Shown: piece by piece, positions 18,123-33,757 of the stretch
How positions within the stretch are numbered: position 1 is the first letter of the stretch
Layout of the letters: each line of letters begins with the position of its first letter
NCBI GenBank assembly: GCA_021790115.1
Contig: JAJYIM010000016.1
Span: 1 to 41,650 of the forward strand
Direction: 5' to 3'
From: Actinomycetes bacterium
Lineage (GTDB): Bacteria > Actinomycetota > Thermoleophilia > BMS3ABIN01
Length of the DNA stretch: 41,650 bases
Notes under the pieces: model-generated
What the model saw: the letters and a program-made list of their open reading frames with translations, nothing else
Database searches by the model: none
Told to the model about the DNA's origin: nothing
Translations under genes and position numbers: made by a program

Positions 18123-18947
18123 TCAACATGTCTGAATAAAAACCAGGCTATTGCTGGCGCCCGGCACTGCACCTTTGACCATTAGCAGGTTTTGCTCCAT
18201 CTCGGTGGCTACGACCTCAAGTCCCGCCTGAGTCGACCGTTTGTTTCCCATCTGACCCGGCAGCCTCAGCCCTTTGAACACCCGCGCCGGATATGCCGCT
18301 GCCCCCACCGAGCCCGGGGCGCGGTGGAAATGAGCTCCGTGCGAACCTGGTCCACCGGCAAACCCGTGCCGCTTGATAACTCCGGCAAAGCCTTTGCCCT
18401 TCGAGATGCCAGTCACCTTCACCTTTGCGCCAACATCAAAAGATTCGACTGTGATCTGATCGCCGGTCCGGGGGGCGCCTCCTGCGGCGGTCGGAGCGCC
18501 GGTCTCAGGTTCTTCAACGGCAGCTGACTCATCTGCCGCCGGAGCGCCTTCATCAATTTCCTTTGCCTCTGCTCCCGGTGCTTCTGCCTCTGTTTCTTTC
18601 TGCTTGGCCCTGGCTTTCGCCTTGGCCTGCTTTCCTTTTGGTTTCTTCTCCTCGGCAGCAGCTGCTTTTACCCAGGCCGATGCTTCCTCAAGATTGCAGC
18701 GAACTTCGGCCAAATACCGCTGAGGGGGGACGCCCGCCTTTTTAAAGTGACCAGCCATCGGCTTGTCCACCCTGCGCTCCTTCACATCGCCAAAGCCGAT
18801 CTGAAGCGCATCGTAGCCGTCCCTTTCCCTCGTCTTGACCTGAGTGACAATGCACGGCCCGGCCTGGATCACGGTGACCGGAATGCGGTCGCCGGCCTCA
18901 GTGAAGATTTGGGACATGCCCAGCTTTTTCCCCAGGATGGCCGCCAT
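18123..18947 (-). CDS. rplC: Large-subunit ribosomal protein L3 with internal low-complexity insertion
   Basis: L3 binds near the peptidyl transferase centre. It starts AAILGKKLGMSQIFTEAGDR and its C-terminal half has VTGISKGKGFAGVIKRHGF, GSHGAHFHRAPGSVG and LPGQMGNKRSTQAGLEVV. Usual length is about 206-215 aa, whereas this one is 274. The surplus is an insertion at about residues 92-160, first Lys-rich (KKPKGKQAKAKARAKQK) then Glu/Ala-rich. It sits where the protein normally goes directly from the first beta-barrel segment to the GDQITVESF strand. The ATG overlaps the rpsJ stop by one base (TAATG). Confidence 0.96.
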   Translation of the reverse strand: MAAILGKKLGMSQIFTEAGDRIPVTVIQAGPCIVTQVKTRERDGYDALQIGFGDVKERRVDKPMAGHFKKAGVPPQRYLAEVRCNLEEASAWVKAAAAEEKKPKGKQAKAKARAKQKETEAEAPGAEAKEIDEGAPAADESAAVEEPETGAPTAAGGAPRTGDQITVESFDVGAKVKVTGISKGKGFAGVIKRHGFAGGPGSHGAHFHRAPGSVGAAAYPARVFKGLRLPGQMGNKRSTQAGLEVVATEMEQNLLMVKGAVPGASNSLVFIQTC

Positions 18948-19255
18948 TACAATTTAATCTCGATGTCAACGCCAGCCGGGACGTCGAGGCGCATTAGCGA
19001 GTCAACCGTCTTCGGCGTCGGCTGGTGAATGTCAATCAGGCGCTTATGGGTCCGCATCTCGAAATGCTCGCGCGAATCCTTGTCCTTGAAGGGGCTCCGG
19101 ATAACACAGTAGACATTCTTTTCCGTTGGCAGCGGCACCGGCCCCACCACGGTTGCGCCGGTGCGCTGCGCCTGCTCCACGATCAGCTGCGCGCTGCGGT
19201 CAATCAATTCATGGTCGTAGGCCTTTAGCCTGATTCTTATTTTTTGCTGAGCCAT
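18947..19255 (-). CDS. rpsJ: Small-subunit ribosomal protein S10
   Basis: S10 is also NusE, the partner of NusB and NusG in antitermination. The 102-aa protein has [39 protein letters not shown] and [20 protein letters not shown]. The ATG at 19255 is chosen; the longer frame runs into a heptamer repeat. It is the first gene after the strong hairpin that follows tuf, but no convincing promoter was found in the short gap. Confidence 0.97.
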   Translation of the reverse strand: MAQQKIRIRLKAYDHELIDRSAQLIVEQAQRTGATVVGPVPLPTEKNVYCVIRSPFKDKDSREHFEMRTHKRLIDIHQPTPKTVDSLMRLDVPAGVDIEIKL

Positions 19256-19264
19256 GACAATTTC

Positions 19265-19285
19265 CGTTTCGGGTTTCGGGTTAAA
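19265..19285. repeat. Heptamer tandem repeat (GTTTCGG family), short
   Basis: CGTTTCG, GGTTTCG and GGTTAAA lie immediately upstream of rpsJ. A CCCGAAACT unit also fuses with the hairpin at 19342. Confidence 0.6.
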
Positions 19286-19341
19286 CCCAAGTCTCTTTCT
19301 GGCCTCGACGGACACCCTAAGCTTGAGACCATTTAAACCCG

Positions 19342-19379
19342 AAACTATTTAAAGCCCGCTTGCGGGCTTTAAATAGTTT
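19342..19379 (-). terminator. 18-bp perfect hairpin after tuf
   Basis: Arms at 19342-19359 and 19362-19379 are perfectly complementary over 18 bp with a two-base loop, GC-rich at the loop end and AT-rich at the base. It begins inside the tuf stop codon. On the minus strand only a weak U-rich tail follows, so termination may be partial. On the plus strand a T-rich tail also follows. Confidence 0.75.
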
Positions 19380-20583
19380 ATTTTATTATTTCTGTTACGG
19401 CGCCGGCGCCGACAGTGTGGCCGCCCTCGCGAATCGCGAAGCGGAGGCCTTCCTCCATGGCGATCGGCGTAATCAGCTGAACTTCCATGTTGGTGTTGTC
19501 GCCCGGCATTACCATCTCCACGCCCTCTTCCAGCTGAATCGTGCCCGTTACGTCGGTGGTGCGGAAATAGAACTGGGGCCGGTAACCGGGAAAGAAGGGA
19601 GTGTGACGGCCGCCCTCCTCCTTGGACAGCACATAAACCTGCGCCTTGAAGTGCGTGTGCGGGGTGATCGAGCCCGGCTTGGCCAGCACCATGCCCCGCT
19701 GGATATCTTCCCTTTTCGTTCCCCGCAGCAGCACGCCAATGTTGTCACCCGCGCGCCCCTCGTCAAGCAGCTTGCGGAACATTTCCACGCCGGTGCAGAC
19801 AGTTTTGTCAATTTTCTCCTGCATGCCAACGATCTCGACCTCTTCGCCCACCTTGACGATGCCGCGCTCGACGCGGCCGGTGGCGACGGTGCCGCGGCCG
19901 GTGATGGTGAAGACGTCCTCAATCGGCATCAGGAAAGGCTTGTCGATGTCGCGCTCCGGCTCAGGTAGATAGTCATCAATAGCGTCCATCAGTTCCAGGA
20001 TTGGATTGCAGGCCGGGCATTCCGCCTTGCCACAGCCGCACTCCAGCGCTTTTAGCGCCGAGCCCTTGACGATGGGGATATCGTCCCCGGGAAACTCGTA
20101 CTCGGAGAGCAGTTCCCGCACCTCGATCTCAACCAGCTCGAGCAATTCCGGGTCGTCAACCATGTCAACTTTATTGAGAAAAACGACGATATACGGCACA
20201 CCAACCTGGCGCGCCAGCAGAATGTGTTCACGCGTCTGCGGCATGGGGCCGTCGGCGGCGCTGACCACCAGGATGGCGCCATCCATCTGTGCTGCCCCGG
20301 TGATCATGTTCTTGATATAGTCAGCGTGGCCGGGACAGTCAACGTGCGCGTAGTGGCGCTTTTCCGTCTCGTACTCCACGTGCGCAGTGGCGATGGTGAT
20401 GCCGCGCTCGCGCTCTTCGGGAGCGTTGTCAATCGAAGCGAAGCTTCTTACCTCAACATTCTCTCCGTGACCGGCCAGGCACGACGTGATCGCGGCAGTC
20501 AGCGTCGTCTTGCCATGGTCGATGTGACCAATGGTGCCAACATTAATATGCGGCTTTGTCCTTTCAAACTTCTGCTTTGACAT
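19378..20583 (-). CDS. tuf: Elongation factor Tu with Cys-rich loop
   Basis: EF-Tu delivers aminoacyl-tRNA to the ribosome. GTPase motifs are [17 protein letters not shown] and NKVD; domains 2 and 3 are normal; 401 aa. At about residues 183-193, where E. coli has GDAEWEAK, this protein has [13 protein letters not shown]. That is about five residues longer and contributes four Cys in a C-x-C-x4-C-x2-C arrangement. ATG start with AGGAG upstream. It ends in a strong hairpin. Confidence 0.98.
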   Translation of the reverse strand: MSKQKFERTKPHINVGTIGHIDHGKTTLTAAITSCLAGHGENVEVRSFASIDNAPEERERGITIATAHVEYETEKRHYAHVDCPGHADYIKNMITGAAQMDGAILVVSAADGPMPQTREHILLARQVGVPYIVVFLNKVDMVDDPELLELVEIEVRELLSEYEFPGDDIPIVKGSALKALECGCGKAECPACNPILELMDAIDDYLPEPERDIDKPFLMPIEDVFTITGRGTVATGRVERGIVKVGEEVEIVGMQEKIDKTVCTGVEMFRKLLDEGRAGDNIGVLLRGTKREDIQRGMVLAKPGSITPHTHFKAQVYVLSKEEGGRHTPFFPGYRPQFYFRTTDVTGTIQLEEGVEMVMPGDNTNMEVQLITPIAMEEGLRFAIREGGHTVGAGAVTEIIK

Positions 20584-20724
20584 TTTGCTCCTTTCACTCC
20601 TTGAAAACGATGAAGCAAATATTTAAACCTGTTCCCAAAACCAGCTTTCTTCCACCCGCCGCGTCCGCAGCTTCTCCATGCCACGAGCTAGACAGCACCA
20701 GCCACCGCTGCGAGCCTCAGCAGT

Positions 20725-22857
20725 TTACCGGACTCCCACCTGTTCGACAATGCCCTGGGCGATAGAACCGGGGACCTCCTCGTACTTTTCAAACTGCATG
20801 GTGTATTGCGCCCGCCCCTGGCTGATTGAGCGCAGGTCGGTAGCATAGCCAAACATGGACGCCAGCGGCACGTGAGCGCGAATTATCTGGGCGTTGCCCC
20901 GCGGCTCCATGCCTTCAATCTTGCCGCGGCGGGAGTTGAGGTCGCCGATGACGTCCCCCATGTACTCCTCGGGCACGACCACCTCCACCTCCATGACCGG
21001 CTCCAGCAACACAGACTTGCCCTTGACCGCAGCAGCCTTCAGCGCCATCGAGCCGGCGATGCGGAAGGCCATCTCCGATGAATCCACTTCGTGATAGGAG
21101 CCATCGGTCAGCGTCACTTTTATACCAACCATCGGATAGCCGGCCAGCACGCCGGTTTCCATTGCCTGGCGAATTCCTTCGTTAACAGCGGGAATGTAAT
21201 CCTTGGGGATGACGCCGCCCGAGATCTTGTCGTTAAACTCATAGCCCTCGCCGGGCCCGGCGGGCTCAACATTTATGACAACATGCCCATACTGCCCCCG
21301 GCCACCTGACTGGCGCACAAAACGCCCCTCGACCTTGTCAACCGGCCGGCGGATAGTCTCCCGGTAGGCCACCTGCGGGCGGCCAACGTTGGCGTCTACC
21401 TTAAACTCGCGCAGGAGGCGGTCAACGATAATCTCAAGATGAAGCTCTCCCATGCCGGAAATAACAGTCTGGCCGGTCTCGTCATCGGTCCGCACCTGAA
21501 AGGTAGGATCTTCTTCCGCCAGCCTGTGCAGGGAAGAGCCAAGTTTCTCCTGGTCTGCTTTAGTCTTAGGCTCAATGGCCACGGAAATAACCGGCGCCGG
21601 GAAATCCATCGACTCCAAAATAATTGGTCTCGCCGCTTCTGAAAGCGTGTCCCCGGTGGTGGTGTGCTTAAGGCCAATTGCAGCCGCCAGCTCGCCCGCG
21701 TAAATAGCGTCGCGGTCTTCGCGATGATTGGCATGCATCTGCAGGATGCGGCCGATGCGCTCTTTCTTGTCCTTGGTGACATTGTAAACATGGCTGCCTG
21801 CCTTGATGGCGCCGGAATATACGCGGAAATACGTCAGTTTGCCGACATAAGGGTCAGTCATCACCTTAAAGGCCAGAGCGGCGAACGGCTCATTGTCATC
21901 CGCATGCCGCGCTTCCTCGGCGCCTGTTTCCGGATTTATGCCCTTGATGGCAGGCACGTCAACAGGTGAAGGAAGGTAGTCAATGACAGCATCCAGGAGC
22001 GGCTGCACGCCCTTGTTTTTAAAAGCGGTGCCGCACAGGACCGGAGTAATGACAATGTCGTTGGTCGCCCGGCGGATGACCCGCTTGAGCAAGGCCGCGT
22101 CAATCTTTTTCCCCTCAAGGAAAGCTTCCATCAGCTCGTCATTATGGTCGGATAGCTTCTCAATCATATGGTCGCGCCACTCCTGGGCAAAATCTTTCAT
22201 GTCTTCCGGGATGTCCATCACTTCCCAGGTCTCGCCCTTGCCCTCGTCCGGCCAGACAAGCGCCTTCATTTCAACCAGGTCGATCACGCCCTTGAAAGCT
22301 TCCTCTCGTCCGACCGGCAGCTGAATGGCTACCGGGTGCGCATCAAGCCGCTTGACCATCATATCCAGTACCTGGAAGAAGTCGGCGCCGGTGCGGTCCA
22401 TCTTGTTCACGTATGCAATCCGCGGCACGCCGTACTTGTCCGCCTGGCGCCAGACAGTCTCTGATTGAGGCTCAACGCCACCCACAGAGCAGAATAAAGC
22501 AATGGCGCCGTCCAGGACCCGCAATGAACGCTCCACCTCGACCGTGAAGTCCACGTGCCCGGGCGTGTCTATAAGGTTAATGCGGCAATCTTTCCATTGG
22601 CAGGTCGTAGCAGCAGAGGTAATTGTGATGCCACGCTCCTGCTCCTGCTCCATCCAGTCCATCACGGCGGCGCCCTCGTGGACCTCGCCGATCTTGTGGG
22701 TCCTGCCCGTGTAGTACAGGATCCGCTCAGTGGTCGTCGTTTTGCCGGCATCAATATGAGCCATGATGCCGATATTCCTGGTTTTCTCAAGAGAAAACTT
22801 TCTTGTCATGTCGCCGCTCTTGCTGCCTTTGTTTACTGTCGTTGCCTGTGTCGTCAT
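20725..22857 (-). CDS. fusA: Elongation factor G
   Basis: EF-G catalyses translocation. GTPase motifs [35 protein letters not shown] and [11 protein letters not shown] are present, and the C-terminal domains have [10 protein letters not shown] and [20 protein letters not shown]; 710 aa. The ATG at 22857 adds 16 residues ([16 protein letters not shown]) before [14 protein letters not shown]. The ATG at 22809 would give a conventional N-terminus, and neither has a strong ribosome-binding site. It lies between rpsG and tuf as expected. Confidence 0.97.
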   Translation of the reverse strand: MTTQATTVNKGSKSGDMTRKFSLEKTRNIGIMAHIDAGKTTTTERILYYTGRTHKIGEVHEGAAVMDWMEQEQERGITITSAATTCQWKDCRINLIDTPGHVDFTVEVERSLRVLDGAIALFCSVGGVEPQSETVWRQADKYGVPRIAYVNKMDRTGADFFQVLDMMVKRLDAHPVAIQLPVGREEAFKGVIDLVEMKALVWPDEGKGETWEVMDIPEDMKDFAQEWRDHMIEKLSDHNDELMEAFLEGKKIDAALLKRVIRRATNDIVITPVLCGTAFKNKGVQPLLDAVIDYLPSPVDVPAIKGINPETGAEEARHADDNEPFAALAFKVMTDPYVGKLTYFRVYSGAIKAGSHVYNVTKDKKERIGRILQMHANHREDRDAIYAGELAAAIGLKHTTTGDTLSEAARPIILESMDFPAPVISVAIEPKTKADQEKLGSSLHRLAEEDPTFQVRTDDETGQTVISGMGELHLEIIVDRLLREFKVDANVGRPQVAYRETIRRPVDKVEGRFVRQSGGRGQYGHVVINVEPAGPGEGYEFNDKISGGVIPKDYIPAVNEGIRQAMETGVLAGYPMVGIKVTLTDGSYHEVDSSEMAFRIAGSMALKAAAVKGKSVLLEPVMEVEVVVPEEYMGDVIGDLNSRRGKIEGMEPRGNAQIIRAHVPLASMFGYATDLRSISQGRAQYTMQFEKYEEVPGSIAQGIVEQVGVR

Positions 22858-22941
22858 TTAATTGTCTAAACCTTTAATTATTCCTTGTCTCATTAACAGC
22901 TGATTTTCAGAATCATGGGGCCTGCACTTCATATCAAACCT

Positions 22942-23412
22942 TTACCAACGGTAGTGGGCAAACGCCCTGTTGGCCTGAGCCATCCTGTAAAGGTCATCCT
23001 TCTTCTTCCAGGCGCCGCCCTGGCCTGCCAATGCGTCAAGGCACTCGCCGGCCAGGCGCTCGGTCATTGTCTTCTCGCGCCGTTCGCGAGCATAACCGAC
23101 CATCCAGCGCACGGCAAGCGTCCGCGCCCGCCGGGAGGGGACTTCCACCGGCACCTGGTACGTAGCGCCGCCAACACGGCGGGACCGCACCTCCAGCTGC
23201 GGCGTTACTGCATCCACCGCCTGCTTGAGGACAGCCACCGGGTCATCGCCCTTCTTCTTGCCAAGAACATCAAGCGCCCCATACGTTATTTTTTCCGCAA
23301 CCGACTTTTTGCCGTCCAGCATGATCTTGTTAACAAACTGGGTAACCAGCTTGTTGTTGTAAATCGGGTCGGGAACGACCTCGCGCTTTTGGGCTGCGGC
23401 TCGTCTTGGCAT
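22942..23412 (-). CDS. rpsG: Small-subunit ribosomal protein S7
   Basis: S7 nucleates assembly of the 30S head and lines the E site. The 156-aa protein starts [19 protein letters not shown], has [20 protein letters not shown] and ends FAHYRW. The ATG is two bases after the rpsL stop, with AGGA spanning that stop. Confidence 0.97.
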   Translation of the reverse strand: MPRRAAAQKREVVPDPIYNNKLVTQFVNKIMLDGKKSVAEKITYGALDVLGKKKGDDPVAVLKQAVDAVTPQLEVRSRRVGGATYQVPVEVPSRRARTLAVRWMVGYARERREKTMTERLAGECLDALAGQGGAWKKKDDLYRMAQANRAFAHYRW

Positions 23413-23414
23413 TC

Positions 23415-23783
23415 CTAGGGAACCTTCACTCCGTATTTGGACCGGCCCTGGCGGCGGCCGGAAACACCGGCAGCATCGAGGGCAGCCCTGACAACCTTGT
23501 AACGCACGCCCGGCAGGTCCTTGACCCGCCCACCCTTGACCAGGACCACTGAGTGCTCCTGCAGGTTGTGGCCGATGCCAGGAATGTAAGCAGTAACCTC
23601 AATGCCGGTGGTCAGGCGCACGCGGGCAACTTTGCGCAGGGCGGAGTTCGGTTTTTTTGGCGTCGTCGTATAGACGCGCGTGCAGACTCCGCGCCGCTGC
23701 GGACTGCCCTTAAGCGCCGGCGTGGTTACTTTGAGCGCCGGTTTCAGGCGGCCTTTTCTTACCAGTTGGTTTACTGTCGGCAT
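23415..23783 (-). CDS. rpsL: Small-subunit ribosomal protein S12
   Basis: S12 controls decoding accuracy. The 122-aa protein starts [11 protein letters not shown] and has [16 protein letters not shown] and [16 protein letters not shown]. The two Lys positions where streptomycin-resistance substitutions usually fall are unchanged. It is the first gene of the str operon, about 200 bases downstream of a good promoter. Confidence 0.98.
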   Translation of the reverse strand: MPTVNQLVRKGRLKPALKVTTPALKGSPQRRGVCTRVYTTTPKKPNSALRKVARVRLTTGIEVTAYIPGIGHNLQEHSVVLVKGGRVKDLPGVRYKVVRAALDAAGVSGRRQGRSKYGVKVP

Positions 23784-23985
23784 AAATCTGGTTCCAGGTT
23801 CAAAGTCTCAAGTGAAAAATCAACAAAAAAGCTGGCATTCTGAACCGCTGGGGCGGCGAAGTACCTGTTTTTGCACACCAATAAGCAGCAGGCGCCATTA
23901 TCTGCGGAAAAAAATCCGCCAGCCTGCAGCTCGGTGATACTACCCAGTTCTAAACAGACTTAAGCGCCCATTGTCAGGGCGCAAG
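23784..23985 (-). promoter_or_regulatory. Structured 5' leader of the str operon
   Basis: About 200 bases separate the predicted start site from rpsL. On the transcript a 6-bp hairpin (23964-23969 with 23977-23982) comes first. It is followed by a nested structure: outer arms at 23888-23893 and 23922-23927, inner GCGGA/TCCGC at 23904-23908 and 23915-23919, with a T7 loop. A degenerate heptamer repeat (GGTTCCA, GGTTCAA, AGTCTCA, AGTGAAA) occupies 23790-23816. No small ORF with a clear ribosome-binding site was seen. A regulatory role is inferred. Confidence 0.5.
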
Positions 23986-23990
23986 TCGGA

Positions 23991-24019
23991 AGTATAGCGA
24001 AGATAGAAAGGGGAGTCAA
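23991..24019 (-). promoter_or_regulatory. Sigma70-type promoter of rpsL-rpsG-fusA-tuf
   Basis: On the minus strand TTGACT (24019-24014) and TATACT (23996-23991) are separated by exactly 17 bases. This is a near-consensus housekeeping promoter with a start expected near 23984. It lies between hepT and rpsL. Confidence 0.8.
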
Positions 24020-24064
24020 GGGGGCGAATTGCCTCACCAGAAACCTGCTCGCTGCCGGGCTTTT

Positions 24065-24493
24065 TTACGAAGAAATTGCTGTGAGGCAAGCTTCCACATG
24101 CCGCATATATTCAGGAATGTCTTTAGAGGCAGCCTTGATCGCTCCATAAACCTGGGAGGCGTCGATTTCATCATACTCATGCACAATCCGGTTTCTTAAC
24201 CCGGCGGATTTGGCAATCCTGCTTGCAAATTCGTGTTTGTATACACCAAGGTCTGCCAGATCAATAAACGATTGAAAATAGTCCGGCGGCGGCGCCTGCC
24301 CTGATTCAACCAGTAGATGAAAGTTTATGTCAATCATCCGGCCGATCATCCGCTCCAGATAGCGCTCTGCGGCTGCCTGATTAATGGCGCCGCCGAGATA
24401 CTCTTCCTTTGACAAACCGGCGAGAGATGCTATTTCCCGCAGGTCCTGGCCGATGAGGACCAGCTTGCGGTTGATCAGCTCGCGGTCGATCAT
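24065..24493 (-). CDS. hepT: HepT-like toxin (DUF86 family)
   Basis: A 142-aa all-helical HEPN/DUF86 protein. The motif R-x4-H-x-Y is visible as RNRIVHEY at about residues 100-107. In HepT family toxins it is the RNase active site, and its Tyr is AMPylated by the partner antitoxin. The start overlaps the end of the nucleotidyltransferase gene by 4 bases (ATGA). The gene pair is the standard MntA-HepT order. It lies directly upstream of the str promoter. Activity is inferred from the family. Confidence 0.88.
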   Translation of the reverse strand: MIDRELINRKLVLIGQDLREIASLAGLSKEEYLGGAINQAAAERYLERMIGRMIDINFHLLVESGQAPPPDYFQSFIDLADLGVYKHEFASRIAKSAGLRNRIVHEYDEIDASQVYGAIKAASKDIPEYMRHVEACLTAISS

Positions 24494-24921
24494 GCCGCCC
24501 CCCGCTCGTGCCTCCTGAGCAGGCGCCGAATGTATTCTTCCTCCATTTTCAGGAACCTTTTGTGATCAACGTACCGCTTGAAGGCGTACATGCGCAGCTC
24601 GGCCAGGGCGCGGCGCTTGCCATAAAGCAGTTCGCAGTTCTCCAGTATCTTTTTGAGAAAGAGCGGGTCCGCATGATTAACGAGCGCGAGGTCGACCTTG
24701 CGCTCGGGAAATATCCCCTGCAGCCCGGCCATAATATCAAAGGAATGCTCACCGACATCCTCGTTTTTCTCAAACTGGATGGCGATGTCCATGTCGCTGC
24801 CGGGGCGGGACTTGCCTGCAGCCATGGAGCCGAACATGATCACAAGACGAAGATTAAACTCTTCGGCCAACTGCGCTACCCGCGTGATTTTGTTTTCGTC
24901 GATTGTTTCGTCGATTGACAT
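24490..24921 (-). CDS. mntA: MntA-like nucleotidyltransferase antitoxin
   Basis: A 143-aa minimal nucleotidyltransferase. The motif G-S-x10-D-x-D is at residues 31-45 (GSMAAGKSRPGSDMD), with a third acidic residue in KVDLALV. MntA antitoxins AMPylate the Tyr of HepT and thereby silence it. ATG start with AGGGA upstream. It is followed by hepT with a 4-base overlap. The C-terminal 40 residues are strongly helical and charged. Confidence 0.88.
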   Translation of the reverse strand: MSIDETIDENKITRVAQLAEEFNLRLVIMFGSMAAGKSRPGSDMDIAIQFEKNEDVGEHSFDIMAGLQGIFPERKVDLALVNHADPLFLKKILENCELLYGKRRALAELRMYAFKRYVDHKRFLKMEEEYIRRLLRRHERGAA

Positions 24922-25001
24922 GATTTTCCCTGCCTGCCATGCAGTTATTCTTCAGCAGCGGCTAAAACACCTTCGATTCAAACTGCATATATTATTGCCC
25001 G

Positions 25002-25036
25002 GGCGGAAAAAGTAAAGACGCGCCGGGCGCGTCTTT
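25002..25036 (-). terminator. Terminator after the lipoprotein gene
   Basis: Arms AAAGACGCGC (25014-25023) and GCGCGTCTTT (25027-25036) form a perfect 10-bp stem with a 3-base loop. On the minus strand they are followed by TACTTTTT. This separates the lipoprotein transcript from the downstream MntA-HepT unit. Confidence 0.75.
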
Positions 25037-25072
25037 CAGCTTCTGTGCCTTGCCGGGCGGGGCGTGGAAAAT

Positions 25073-25675
25073 TCAGACGCTGGGGTCGGTCCACCAATAG
25101 GACGCCAGCTTGGGAGCGTTTTTCTCGCTCAGTGAAGCCCAGTCTATCTTGGCGGCGTCCGCCTTGGTTATCATAATTTTGACTGCAAGCCTGTTTTGAT
25201 CCTGGAGCGTTGTCCCATAGAGGCTGATTCGCACGCGCGAGATACCGGAATATTCATTGAAGAGGACGCTCATCACCCTCTGGGCGGCCTCGGCGGCGTC
25301 GCCGGGGAGCTGGTCGGCTGCGCAATTCAGAATCAGTCCAACATCAGAGCAAGGCAGGCGGTTCAAACTGATGTCAACAAATGTGCCGCCGGCTTCAGGC
25401 GTCAGAACTATGTTCCTGGTAAGCGGCTCGCCGGGAAAACCTGTCCGCCCCAGCCTGCGGTCAACCACTTCCTGCACGGCTTCCTTGGTCACGGGTCCCA
25501 GCTTGGTCGTCAAAGCGGCTGTGATCTCCGCCTGGCTCGCTGTTGATGCGCCGGAAGAGCCGCCACAGCCGGCCGCCAGGAGAATGGCCGGTGAGAAGGA
25601 AAGCAGGACAGCAATCAAGAGCAAGGTGCGCCTGCCGCTATGCTTTGGCTTTTTTAGACGATAGGGAAAAAACAT
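25073..25675 (-). CDS. Predicted lipoprotein of unknown function
   Basis: A 200-aa protein with a positively charged N-terminus (KKPKHSGRR), a hydrophobic segment and a lipobox LLAAGC at about residues 32-37, so it is probably lipid-anchored outside the membrane. The mature part has a Ser/Gly/Ala linker and a mixed alpha/beta domain with two further Cys (LPCSDVG and LNCAAD), possibly a disulfide. I do not recognise the family. No Shine-Dalgarno was seen before the ATG. It stands alone between the rpoC terminator and its own terminator. Confidence 0.7.
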   Translation of the reverse strand: MFFPYRLKKPKHSGRRTLLLIAVLLSFSPAILLAAGCGGSSGASTASQAEITAALTTKLGPVTKEAVQEVVDRRLGRTGFPGEPLTRNIVLTPEAGGTFVDISLNRLPCSDVGLILNCAADQLPGDAAEAAQRVMSVLFNEYSGISRVRISLYGTTLQDQNRLAVKIMITKADAAKIDWASLSEKNAPKLASYWWTDPSV

Positions 25676-25790
25676 GTATCTCAGGGGAAATCTTTCTTCG
25701 GAATCAGCTATCTAATGATAGGATAGAGGACTACTGGCACGCCAGTATATCATAGCAGCGCCGCAACCATAAAGGCTTCACGGCCAAACG

Positions 25791-25822
25791 ACAAAGGGGC
25801 GCGGCATGCCGCGCCCCTTTGT
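25791..25822 (-). terminator. Perfect 32-nt palindrome after rpoC
   Basis: A fully self-complementary 32-base sequence (arms AAAGGGGCGCGGC and GCCGCGCCCCTTT around a CATG-type centre) lies 29 bases after the rpoC stop. It is the likely rpoBC terminator and could act in both directions. No long U-run follows on the minus strand. Confidence 0.75.
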
Positions 25823-25851
25823 CTCGATAATATTGTCAAAAAGCAGCAGTT

Positions 25852-29778
<3,927 letters not shown>

Positions 29779-29798
29779 AGGATCCTCCTCTAAAAGCA

Positions 29799-29829
29799 GA
29801 TGGTGGATGGTGGATGGTGGATGGTGGAT
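29799..29829. repeat. Four-fold ATGGTGG heptamer in the rpoB-rpoC gap
   Basis: Four exact or near-exact 7-nt units (TGGATGG phase) lie between rpoC and rpoB. It is the most perfect heptamer array in the window and differs in sequence from the other families while keeping the 7-nt period. Confidence 0.85.
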
Positions 29830-29859
29830 AAACCCATATTAGAGCCACCCGCAAATAAT

Positions 29860-33363
<3,504 letters not shown>

Positions 33364-33429
33364 AAGGCTCACCCCTCCTGGGAGGAAAAATTGCAGGGAA
33401 ACAGGGACGTGCCGGAGCACGAACAATGA

Positions 33430-33458
33430 AATATAACATAACGGTTTTCGGGAATCAA
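33430..33458 (-). promoter_or_regulatory. Sigma70-type promoter of rpoBC
   Basis: On the minus strand TTGATT (33458-33453) and TATATT (33435-33430) have 17-base spacing. A start near 33423 would give a leader of about 60 bases before the rpoB TTG. This means rpoBC need not depend on rplJL transcription, from which it is separated by two unrelated genes. Confidence 0.75.
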
Positions 33459-33540
33459 GGGGACCGGCAAAGTTTCCGCTCGACCCGTAATTTGCAGACA
33501 GGCCCCGCGGAGAACTTATCCCCCCAGGCGCGTTATTTAA

Positions 33541-33735
33541 ACCCGCCGTGGGGGCTGCACAGGCTGAGAAAGCCTGTACCTACCGTCCGTACGCCGCAGG
33601 TAGATGGCAGGTTTCGTAGATGGCGGTTTTCCAGCCTGCCTTTGGGAGGGTCTATCTACGCACACACCCTCGCCTGCACAAGCTGAAAGCCTGTGCCTAC
33701 CTAAAGCCTGTGCCTACCTAAAGCCAGTGCCTCCA
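33541..33735. repeat. Interspersed repeat with repeated AGCCTGTGCC units (copy 2)
   Basis: The 394-base gene-free gap upstream of rpoB (33364-33757) holds the rpoB promoter and this repeat. Units of the form GCACAGGCTGAGAAAGCCTG and AAAGCCTGTGCCTACCT recur three to four times. A stretch at 33610-33660 is the reverse complement of part of 5782-5862. There is no plausible ORF. Confidence 0.65.
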
Positions 33736-33757
33736 AAGCTCCCCCAGTTTTCCCTTT

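Noticed and set aside
24005-24060. Operator for HepT-MntA autoregulation in the str promoter region
   Set aside because: The site lies after the TA genes in their direction of transcription, so it cannot be their promoter.
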